Below, in pieces: positions 1-5,938 of a stretch of 6,655 bases of DNA. The stretch covers positions 1-6,655 of the forward strand of contig JACZYI010000110.1 in the NCBI GenBank assembly GCA_022571175.1, in the 5' to 3' direction. This DNA is from Pseudomonadota bacterium. GTDB lineage: Bacteria; Pseudomonadota; Alphaproteobacteria; Sphingomonadales; SMXR01. The notes beneath the pieces are model-generated. The model searched no databases. It had not been told where the DNA came from and was given only the letters and a program-made list of their open reading frames with translations. A program made the position numbers and the translations under genes. Numbering within the stretch: the first letter of the stretch is position 1; the number at the start of each line of letters is the position of its first letter.

Positions 1-356
1 CCTATCCAATAAAAACAAATATTCCGCATATTCTTTTTTTTGATTGTATAATAGGCTACGTTTATAAAAACATCCGGACCTTTTCTCCAGTGTACATGTC
101 CTGAGGAACCAATTAAAAAATTACCTTTCAATTTTTCAAATGTAGGCTCATCACTGTAATTAGAAATTTTTTCAATAGCTTCAATTGGTTCATAAACAAC
201 CTTTATAGTATTTTCCTTAATATTATAACTGCGTATAGCTTCCTTGTACACTTCTTTCGAAACAACAATATTCAGATGTTAACTGAAACTTATTGGACCC
301 CATTTAATCATGCTCCCTCTAAATACAGTTCCCAGTTCATGTATATGACATATTAA
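1..356 (-). pseudogene. Glycosyltransferase (GT4-like) remnant: N-terminally truncated, with an internal stop codon, running off the left edge
   Basis: Reading the minus strand in one frame gives HIHELG (347-330), then a stretch to a TAA stop at 281-279, then 92 open codons to the window edge. That stretch contains VVSKEV, then KVVYEPIE, then GSSGHVHWRKGPDVFINVA, and ends at CFYWIG. In GT4-type glycosyltransferases, which move sugars from nucleotide or lipid donors onto LPS, O-antigen or capsule precursors, these pieces occur in this order: the HIHEL segment of the N-terminal Rossmann fold, the 'SxxV' linker, and the start of the donor-binding domain with its 'G.hWRKGxDlF' motif. Homology continues in the same frame across the TAA, so a nonsense mutation is the simplest reading. 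The domain N-terminal to HIHEL (over 80 residues) is missing, because lptD begins there. GC is about 30%, far below the neighbours, suggesting transferred DNA. No start codon with a ribosome site is visible. The family call is fairly sure; the sugar and acceptor are unknown. Confidence 0.75.
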
Positions 357-358
357 TT

Positions 359-2599
359 TTATCCTAAATGTTTTAGCCGGATTCTGAACTGAATGGAACT
401 GCCCGGTACAATATCTCTATCCTGTGTAAAAGACCGTTGCCAAAACAGACTGAAATCAATGCATTCGTCCCTATATAGAACTCCGATGCCATGCGCAATG
501 GCATCTCGCCCATTGGTTAAATTTTGGGTGATATCGCCGAAGATAGTCCAGTTCTTTCTCACCCGATATCGTACGCTCATCCGTATTTCCTCAGTATCCT
601 GAATGCCTTCTGCCTGACGATTCCGGTTCAACTGAAAATAGCTCACGGTCATGGAAAACGGCTCGCCATTGCCGAATATAATATCTATTTCGTTGCGACG
701 AACCCGGAAGGTATCCTTGTCCAGTCGAAAGCGGTGGGCAAAATCAATATAATCACCCAGGCCAATATCGAAGCGGCCAACGAAATCGGAGAAATTGCCT
801 GACAGTCCGGTGCCATCCGGGAAAATAGTGATATCGTCATTAAAGCGAAAACTCTGCCCCACCATCAAAGCCAGATCCATGCCATCCCCTTGCAGTGACC
901 ATTTGCCGCCATAATTCAGGCGAGAACCGCTTTCAAAGCGGTCGATACCCGGAAAACGATTCTCGGAAAATATATTGGTGTCGGTGAGCTCGAAAGTTCG
1001 GCTGTCTTCATTTGATATTTCGGGAGGGTTTCCACCCTTTCGGGCCACCACAAATGAAAATATGGGCTCAAAGGTCTGGACCTGAGTGGCGCCAATTTTG
1101 ATAAAAGGCCAGCGAAACGAACCCGTCAGATGAGGAAGGAAGCGGGTCTTGGAGCCATCAATGCCGGCAAATACCGGGATGTCCGGACGACTGGAATCGC
1201 GAATATCATAGGCGTCAAATCGCATATTGGCGCTGAGACGAAACACCTGGCCCAAATCATTGGTATAGGGAATGGAGTATGAGCTCGAGGTGGAAAGCCT
1301 GCGGGTATCCATGCCCGCGGACCGGTGGAGAGCAAGGGCATTAACGTTGGCACGAATGACTCCGCCGCGTTTGTCGGGCTTACCCACAAAGCTGTAGTCA
1401 ATCATGGGCAAGGCGTATGCGGTCAGGCCCTGAATATCTTCAACCCTCAAGCCCTGGAACCAGAGCGAGCGAAGGCTGACATAGGATCGTCCGTAAAAGC
1501 CCTCGGACTGAAATTCACTGGTCAGGGTATCGAGTTTCGAAAAGCCATAGCGGCGCAGATAGGTATCGTCCGAGGCGATATTAAACTGGTAATGCGAGCG
1601 CCAGACGTCGCTGTGGGTAAACTCGCCGGTGGCGAAAAAATGACCCCTGAAATCATTTTTGCCGGTTTTGACATTGTTGATGTCGCGCTCATCCACATAG
1701 GTGCCGCTACCGTCAAACTGTATCTGTCCGATCGCCAGACGGCGACGAAACTGTCCGGCCAGCACCAGACCTTCCTTGGTTGTGAGAATTGGTGTGAGGG
1801 TTGCATCCATGCTGGGCGAAATGGCGAAATAATAGGGCAGGGAAAGGGCGACGCCGGTCTCTCGTCGCTGGGCAATTTCGGGAGCCAGAAAGCCGCTCGC
1901 GCGCTCAACGGTCGGATCAGGATGCGAGAGATAGGGCAAATAGAGAATCGGCACGCCGAACAGCTCTAGAAAGGCATCCTTATAATAAAGCCTGCGTTTT
2001 TCGGCATCATGTACCACGCGCACTGCTTTCAATTGCCATTGGGGGTTTTTCTTGACGCGCTCGCCCCGCACACAAACCATCTGGCAGGGGGTGAAAGCAG
2101 CAAAATTAAGTGTGGTTTGGCGCCCGATCATGCGTTGACCATCGCGCGCCGCCAGACGCGAGCCATCGGAGAGGATGAAACGCACGTTGGAGACGAAGCC
2201 TTCACGCAAATTGCTGGTAAGCTCCACCTCATCCAGAAGCAGAATATTTCCGTCCGGATCGATAATGCGCACATTGCCCACCGCACGCACGATGCCGGTG
2301 AGTTCATTATAATAAACCGTGTCGGCCTCAAGGGTGTAGCCATTGCGCTCAATAAACACATTGCCCCTGGCGGTCACATCGCCGCTGATCTGGTCGTAAA
2401 CCAGGTTGGCTGCGGACAATTCAATCGCGCCCTCTTCATCCTGATCCTGCTGGTCTTGGCCCTGAACATTGAGGGGGGTCGCCACCAGCACGGTGGCCAG
2501 CGCCAGCACGGAAATGCCGCCCTTGAAACGAGCCAGCCCATTCCTCAAGCGGACCAGAGGAGCCTTCGCTCCCATGTGCGTGCGCTTTTTCACCTTCAA
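359..2599 (-). CDS. lptD: LPS-assembly protein LptD (outer-membrane LPS translocon barrel)
   Basis: LptD is the outer-membrane beta-barrel that, with the lipoprotein LptE, inserts lipopolysaccharide into the outer leaflet. The 746-residue frame has a basic N-terminus and a hydrophobic signal segment at about residues 28-47 (cleavage probably near VQG-QD). An OstA/LptA-like periplasmic domain follows at about 60-165, with the repeated 'A.G.V.....G..L.AD...Y' pattern. The rest is the barrel domain, including NRFPGIDRFESGSR at 547-560, matching the conserved NRFxGxDR motif of the family. Three cysteines are seen: C172 and C176 in TPCQMVC, and C713 in YRDECIDF. They are candidates for the disulfide that links the periplasmic domain and barrel. 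The C-terminus (FRIRLKHLG) looks like the natural family end, so the gene is complete. The frame opens at a TTG, but a GTG two codons in has a better ribosome site. surA is not directly downstream and lptF/lptG are not directly upstream. The last ~120 bases are AT-richer (about 40% GC). Confidence 0.97.
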   Translation of the reverse strand: MKVKKRTHMGAKAPLVRLRNGLARFKGGISVLALATVLVATPLNVQGQDQQDQDEEGAIELSAANLVYDQISGDVTARGNVFIERNGYTLEADTVYYNELTGIVRAVGNVRIIDPDGNILLLDEVELTSNLREGFVSNVRFILSDGSRLAARDGQRMIGRQTTLNFAAFTPCQMVCVRGERVKKNPQWQLKAVRVVHDAEKRRLYYKDAFLELFGVPILYLPYLSHPDPTVERASGFLAPEIAQRRETGVALSLPYYFAISPSMDATLTPILTTKEGLVLAGQFRRRLAIGQIQFDGSGTYVDERDINNVKTGKNDFRGHFFATGEFTHSDVWRSHYQFNIASDDTYLRRYGFSKLDTLTSEFQSEGFYGRSYVSLRSLWFQGLRVEDIQGLTAYALPMIDYSFVGKPDKRGGVIRANVNALALHRSAGMDTRRLSTSSSYSIPYTNDLGQVFRLSANMRFDAYDIRDSSRPDIPVFAGIDGSKTRFLPHLTGSFRWPFIKIGATQVQTFEPIFSFVVARKGGNPPEISNEDSRTFELTDTNIFSENRFPGIDRFESGSRLNYGGKWSLQGDGMDLALMVGQSFRFNDDITIFPDGTGLSGNFSDFVGRFDIGLGDYIDFAHRFRLDKDTFRVRRNEIDIIFGNGEPFSMTVSYFQLNRNRQAEGIQDTEEIRMSVRYRVRKNWTIFGDITQNLTNGRDAIAHGIGVLYRDECIDFSLFWQRSFTQDRDIVPGSSIQFRIRLKHLG

Positions 2600-2605
2600 C
2601 CCCTT
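2600..2605 (-). promoter_or_regulatory. Ribosome binding site favouring a GTG start for lptD
   Basis: On the minus strand AAGGGG ends directly against the TTG at 2599-2597, which is too close to serve it. It lies six bases before the in-frame GTG at 2593-2591, a normal spacing. The first ATG (2575-2573) is about 15 bases from the nearby AAGGTG, which is too far. The GTG start would give a 744-residue precursor beginning with two lysines and leaves the signal peptide intact. This rests on spacing alone. Confidence 0.5.
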
Positions 2606-2732
2606 GGCGCGATCCAGCTCTTGTCGCTCATAAGCTCTTGTTTAAACGCCTCTATTGACAACGCTTGGGCAGTTATGCCCGCTTGCAGGCAACTATGCAA
2701 TTGTCGAGTGCCTTCGAGGAGGCATGTCTTTT

Positions 2733-2797
2733 GCATTTCAAATTGCCTCCACAGGCGCTATATGATCCAAAGCCAGCGAGAATAAGGCATTTCAAAT
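2733..2797 (+). repeat. 11-bp direct repeat GCATTTCAAAT upstream of pepA
   Basis: The same 11 bases occur at 2733-2743 and 2787-2797, 54 bases start to start. The first copy covers the proposed -35 of pepA and the second ends 16 bases before the pepA start codon. An exact 11-mer repeat in about 200 bases is unlikely by chance (roughly one in a hundred). A regulator binding both copies is possible but unproven. Confidence 0.4.
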
Positions 2798-2804
2798 CAT
2801 AGAT

Positions 2805-2808
2805 GAGG
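2805..2808 (+). promoter_or_regulatory. Ribosome binding site of pepA
   Basis: GAGG lies five bases before the ATG at 2814-2816. It supports this start over any other, and the resulting protein length fits the family. Confidence 0.65.
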
Positions 2809-2813
2809 CTTCA

Positions 2814-4313
2814 ATGAATATAACGATTGCTGATAAACCTTTTCCCGAAAGCGGTGCCATCGCCGTTTTTTCTGCGGCCAAAAAAACGCTTTCCCCTTCG
2901 GCCAAAGCGCTGGACAAAATCACCAAAGGAGCCTTGAGTCGAGCCCTGAAAAACGCAAATTTCAGTGGCAGCAAGGGCGAGATTTTAGAACTCATCTCCC
3001 CGGGCAACGGCAAGCTTACCCGCCTGGTGCTGGTGGGTGTGGGCGATCCTGAAAATCTGACCCAACGGACAGTGGAAGAAATTGGCGGGGCCATAGCCGC
3101 CCGCCTGCAGACCTCCGGTGAAAAGCAGCTGGCGGTGGTGGTTGACAGAATAAAAGGCTCACCGGTCCCGGAAGGCGCGTTTGCGGCCCATCTGGCATCA
3201 GGTTTGTTGATCCGCAGTTATCGTTTTGATAAATATCGCACCAAGGAAGCGAACAAGAAAAAACCCAGCCTGAAAACCGTGCGGATATTGTCCCACCAGA
3301 GCAAACAGGCAAAAGTGATTTTTGCCGTGGCCAAGAAAGTAATTTCCGGTGTTTTTCTCACCCGCGATCTCACCTCCGAACCGCCAAATGTGGTCTATCC
3401 AAAAAGCTTTGCCAAAATTATCAAATCGCTCGAAGCTGATGGTTTGAAGGTGGAGATTCTTGGCGAGGCGGCGCTCAGGAAAATCGGCATGCGCGCTCTT
3501 TTGGGTGTGGGGCAGGGCAGTAATTTTGAATCCCAGGTTGTGGTCATGCGCTGGAACGGCGTGCCGAAAGCGAAAATGACGAAGCCGGTGGCACTGATCG
3601 GCAAGGGCGTCACCTTCGATACCGGTGGCATTTCCATCAAGCCCGCCGAAGGCATGGACCTGATGAAATGGGACATGGGCGGGGCAGGCATCGTGGTTGG
3701 TGCCATGAAGGCATTGGCAAAACGTAAAGCCAAAGCCAATGTAGTCGGCATCGTCGGGCTGGTGGAAAATATGCCCTCGGGCACGGCCCAACGTCCGGGC
3801 GATGTGGTGGAATCACTTTCTGGCCAGACCATAGAAATTCTGAATACGGACGCCGAAGGCCGTCTGGTGCTGGCCGATGTGCTCTGGTATTGCCAGCAAA
3901 AATATAAACCCCAGGTGATGATTGATCTGGCAACACTGACCGGGGCCATTATTGTCACCCTTGGTTATGACCAGTATGCGGGCTATTTTACCGATGATGA
4001 CAAGATCGCAGAACAACTTGATGCCGCGGGGAAAATCACCGGCGATCTGGTCTGGCGGCTTCCCTTGAGTGAGAACTATGACAAGCTCATCAACTCGCAG
4101 ATTGCCGATATGCAAAATATCGGCGGCAAGGGGGCGGGCTCTATCACAGCCGCTCAGTTCCTCAAGCGCTTCACCAATGGCGTTCCCTGGGCGCATATCG
4201 ATGTGGCGGGTGTGGTCTGGTCTGCGGCCAACAAACCCCTGTGGGAAAAAGGCGCTACCGGCTATGGCGTGCGCCTGCTGGACCGGTTTGTGGCCGACAA
4301 TTACGAAATTTGA
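2814..4313 (+). CDS. pepA: Leucyl aminopeptidase PepA (peptidase family M17)
   Basis: This is a cytoplasmic two-metal aminopeptidase that removes N-terminal residues, preferring leucine, from peptides left by proteolysis. The 499 residues are close to the 503 of the E. coli enzyme. The N-terminal macro-like domain spans about 1-165 and the catalytic domain about 170-495. All expected metal ligands are present: K264 and D269 (GKGVTFDTGG), D287 (KWDMGG), and D346 and E348 in the family signature NTDAEGRL. The catalytic K276 and R350 are also present, so an active enzyme, probably a hexamer, is expected. E. coli PepA also binds DNA (Xer recombination at cer, carAB repression); whether this one does cannot be told from the sequence. 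holC follows after 21 bases and is probably co-transcribed. lptD is divergent. Nothing in the reading frame looks damaged. Confidence 0.98.
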   Translation: MNITIADKPFPESGAIAVFSAAKKTLSPSAKALDKITKGALSRALKNANFSGSKGEILELISPGNGKLTRLVLVGVGDPENLTQRTVEEIGGAIAARLQTSGEKQLAVVVDRIKGSPVPEGAFAAHLASGLLIRSYRFDKYRTKEANKKKPSLKTVRILSHQSKQAKVIFAVAKKVISGVFLTRDLTSEPPNVVYPKSFAKIIKSLEADGLKVEILGEAALRKIGMRALLGVGQGSNFESQVVVMRWNGVPKAKMTKPVALIGKGVTFDTGGISIKPAEGMDLMKWDMGGAGIVVGAMKALAKRKAKANVVGIVGLVENMPSGTAQRPGDVVESLSGQTIEILNTDAEGRLVLADVLWYCQQKYKPQVMIDLATLTGAIIVTLGYDQYAGYFTDDDKIAEQLDAAGKITGDLVWRLPLSENYDKLINSQIADMQNIGGKGAGSITAAQFLKRFTNGVPWAHIDVAGVVWSAANKPLWEKGATGYGVRLLDRFVADNYEI

Positions 4314-4334
4314 CTTTAGGGCGAATTCATCTCC

Positions 4335-4784
4335 ATGACCGACATCAGCTATTATCATATCCAGAAACAAGCGGTTGAGGTAGCACTCGCCCAATTGATG
4401 GAGCGGGTTATTGCCTCTGGCAAGCGGGCAGTCATCAGGGCCCCGGGAGAGGCGATGGTGAGCCAGATTGACGATGTGCTCTGGAGCTATGACCCGGATA
4501 GTTTTCTGCCCCACGGTACCGCCAAAACCGGCTTTGCTGAGGATCAACCGATCTATATTACCGATGGCGATGATAATCCCAACCGGGCGGAAATTCTGGT
4601 GCTGGTCAATGAAGTCAGCGATGACGGCCTTCAGGACTATGAGCGGTGCCTCTATTTGTTTGACGGACGCTCCGAGATGATTACCAGTCTCGCACGCAAA
4701 CGCTGGACCAGCCACAAGGAGGCTGGCCATGCCATGACATACTGGATGCAAAGCGAAAGCGGGCAGTGGCAAAAAAAACAGTAA
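4335..4784 (+). CDS. holC: DNA polymerase III chi subunit HolC
   Basis: The chi subunit belongs to the clamp-loader assembly of the replicative polymerase. In E. coli it links the complex to single-strand binding protein and pairs with psi (HolD). The 149 residues match the family size (147 in E. coli). Recognisable motifs are LWSYDPDSFLPHG at 49-61, QPIYIT at 71-76, a strand EILVLVNEV at 86-94, YLFDGR at 107-112 and RKRWTSHKEAGHAMTYW at 121-137. These are the conserved blocks of HolC, and the alphaproteobacterial style of the first is clear. The gene starts 21 bases after pepA. Its ribosome site is poor (AGGG about 13 bases upstream), so translation may depend on ribosomes arriving from pepA. 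A pepA-holC pairing is common in proteobacteria. No psi gene is seen here, which is usual for alphaproteobacteria. Confidence 0.95.
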   Translation: MTDISYYHIQKQAVEVALAQLMERVIASGKRAVIRAPGEAMVSQIDDVLWSYDPDSFLPHGTAKTGFAEDQPIYITDGDDNPNRAEILVLVNEVSDDGLQDYERCLYLFDGRSEMITSLARKRWTSHKEAGHAMTYWMQSESGQWQKKQ

Positions 4785-4795
4785 GCAGTTCGCGC

Positions 4796-4824
4796 TTGCG
4801 TCACCCTGCGCTCTCGCCTATAAG
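4796..4824 (+). promoter_or_regulatory. Probable sigma70-type promoter of ndk
   Basis: TTGCGT (4796-4801) and TATAAG (4819-4824) are separated by 17 bases. This is the best promoter match in the window, with transcription expected to begin near 4831, about 30 bases before the ndk start. The -10 sits inside a perfect palindrome, CGCCT-ATA-AGGCG (4815-4827), which could be an operator or chance. It lies in the 79-base gap after holC, which shows no terminator, so ndk may also receive read-through from pepA-holC. Confidence 0.45.
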
Positions 4825-4850
4825 GCGCGCCAATATGAACCTGAACGCCC

Positions 4851-4855
4851 AAGGA
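4851..4855 (+). promoter_or_regulatory. Ribosome binding site of ndk
   Basis: AAGGA sits eight bases before the ATG at 4864 and fixes the start of Ndk at the family's usual MALERTFSIIKPDA. Confidence 0.7.
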
Positions 4856-4863
4856 CTGAAATC

Positions 4864-5286
4864 ATGGCACTGGAACGGACTTTCTCGATCATCAAACCCG
4901 ATGCAACCCGGCGCAATCTGACCGGTAAAATCAACGCCATGCTGGAGGCCGGGGGCTTGCGCATTGTGGCACAAAAGCGCGTGCGCCTCTCTCAAGAGCA
5001 GGCAGAGGCTTTTTATGCGGTCCATGCTGAGCGCCCTTTTTATGGTGATCTGGTGGCTTTCATGACCTCGGGTCCGGTGGTGCTTCAGGTTCTTGAGGGG
5101 GAAGATGCGGTTGCCATAAATCGCAAAATTATGGGTGCCACCAATCCAGCGGATGCGGAGGCCGGGACCATTCGTGCGGACTGTGCAGAATCGATCGAAG
5201 CCAATTCCGTTCATGGCTCGGACAGTGTCGAGACTGCCACCCTCGAGATTGCCCAGATGTTTTCTGATGACGAGATCGTGGGCTAG
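4864..5286 (+). CDS. ndk: Nucleoside diphosphate kinase
   Basis: Ndk moves the gamma-phosphate of ATP onto nucleoside diphosphates through a phosphohistidine, balancing the NTP and dNTP pools in the cytoplasm. The 140 residues are the usual bacterial length. The catalytic histidine is H117 in NSVHGSDS. Nucleotide-site residues K11 (KPDA), Y51, F59, R87, T93, R104 and N114 are all in place. The start is supported by AAGGA at 4851-4855, eight bases ahead. One small departure is C107 in GTIRADCAES, where phenylalanine is the common residue; it is not catalytic and should not matter. The gene follows holC by 79 bases with its own likely promoter and ends one base from the end of the convergent purN, so any terminator must lie inside the opposing gene. 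Confidence 0.98.
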   Translation: MALERTFSIIKPDATRRNLTGKINAMLEAGGLRIVAQKRVRLSQEQAEAFYAVHAERPFYGDLVAFMTSGPVVLQVLEGEDAVAINRKIMGATNPADAEAGTIRADCAESIEANSVHGSDSVETATLEIAQMFSDDEIVG

Positions 5287-5287
5287 C

Positions 5288-5938
5288 TCAGCCCTGATTT
5301 TCAAGCGCCGCGATGGCCGCATCCGGGTCGTAACCCACAACCTTTTCATTCCGCACATCTACTTTGCCCAGGGCCACCATTTTGAGTGCTTCGGGGTAAA
5401 TGCGGTGCTCTTCAGCCAGCACGCGGCTGGCAAGCCCCTCGGGGGTATCCCCATCCAGAATATGAACCGCCGCCTGAAGAATGATCGGTCCGGCATCCAT
5501 TTCCGGCCTCACATAATGCACACTGCAACCGGCATATGTCTCACCGGCATCAATGGCGCGGGCGTAGGTATCAAGCCCTTTATAGGCGGGCAGCAGGGAG
5601 GGATGGATGTTGATGAGCCTGTTATGCCATTTTGTCACAAAGGCAGGATTGAGAAGTCGCATAAAGCCCGCCAAACAGATCATTTCAATTCCAGCTTCAA
5701 GCAGGCGGGCGGTGAGGGCAGATTCAAAGCTGTCCCGGTCGGCATAGTCCCGATGATCGAGAGCAACCGCCTTAATACCCGCCTGGCTGGCGGTGGTCAG
5801 GCCTTTTGCCTCGGGGTTGTTGGATAATACCAAGGCCATCTCGACCGGGTAATCCGGGCTGGCGGAGGCCTTGAGCAAGGTTTCCATATTGCTGCCCCGA
5901 CCGGATATGAGAATGGCTGTACGCATCGCTTCAGGCAT
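5288..5938 (-). CDS. purN: Phosphoribosylglycinamide formyltransferase PurN
   Basis: PurN transfers a formyl group from 10-formyltetrahydrofolate to GAR, the third step of de novo purine synthesis. The 216-residue protein is one domain with the phosphate-binding ISGRGSN loop at 11-17. The catalytic set N110 and H112 (INIHPSLLPAYKG), H141 (SVHYV) and D148 (DAGP) matches N106, H108, H137 and D144 of the E. coli enzyme. The start ATG shares its A with the purM stop (TGATG on the minus strand), so the two are almost certainly translated in a coupled way. An ATG four codons later (MRTAILISG) would give the length most homologs show, and either start is possible. No separate ribosome site is obvious. 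The gene is intact. Confidence 0.97.
   Translation of the reverse strand: MPEAMRTAILISGRGSNMETLLKASASPDYPVEMALVLSNNPEAKGLTTASQAGIKAVALDHRDYADRDSFESALTARLLEAGIEMICLAGFMRLLNPAFVTKWHNRLINIHPSLLPAYKGLDTYARAIDAGETYAGCSVHYVRPEMDAGPIILQAAVHILDGDTPEGLASRVLAEEHRIYPEALKMVALGKVDVRNEKVVGYDPDAAIAALENQG

Larger units (their letters stand above)
2606..2813. promoter_or_regulatory. Divergent intergenic region between lptD and pepA
   Basis: About 200 bases must carry the promoters for both lptD (leftward) and pepA (rightward). For pepA, the best candidate is TATGAT at 2761-2766 with a weak TTCAAA at 2737-2742 (18-base spacer). For lptD, TTGCAT (2700-2695) and CATAAC lie 17 bases apart on the minus strand, also weak. 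A perfect plus-strand TTGACA at 2655-2660 has no -10 at normal distance. Four inverted repeats are packed here: GGGCA-GTTA-TGCCC (2667-2680), TTGCA/TGCAA (2683-2700), TGCCT/AGGCA (2709-2724) and GGAGGCA/TGCCTCC (2718-2750). No T-run follows any of them, so they look like operators or chance rather than terminators. No coding sequence is seen apart from a 12-codon frame abutting the lptD start. The region as a regulatory zone is certain by position; the individual promoters are guesses. Confidence 0.5.

Noticed and set aside
34..41. A run of eight T's, considered as a frameshift site or terminator tail.
   Set aside because: The glycosyltransferase frame reads through it with family-like sequence on both sides, and no GC-rich hairpin precedes it.
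1325..1969. A 214-codon plus-strand frame inside lptD.
   Set aside because: It is an antisense shadow of the LptD barrel with no recognisable domain.
2655..2660. A perfect TTGACA on the plus strand, considered as the pepA -35 box.
   Set aside because: No reasonable -10 lies 15-19 bases downstream, and it would be over 150 bases from the start codon.
2009..2785. A 258-codon plus-strand frame over the lptD 5' half and the intergenic gap.
   Set aside because: It is antisense to the well-supported LptD periplasmic domain and has no ribosome site or recognisable motif.
3813..4772. A 319-codon open frame on the minus strand across pepA and holC.
   Set aside because: It lies antisense to two genes with complete family motifs and catalytic residues. 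Its translation resembles no family I know, and such shadows are common in this base composition.
5326..5337. A GGGT-CGTA-ACCC hairpin just past the end of ndk, considered as its terminator.
   Set aside because: The stem is only four base pairs, no T-run follows, and it lies in purN coding sequence.
5135..5827. A 230-codon plus-strand frame across the end of ndk and most of purN.
   Set aside because: It overlaps ndk out of frame and runs antisense to purN, both of which carry full active-site sets.
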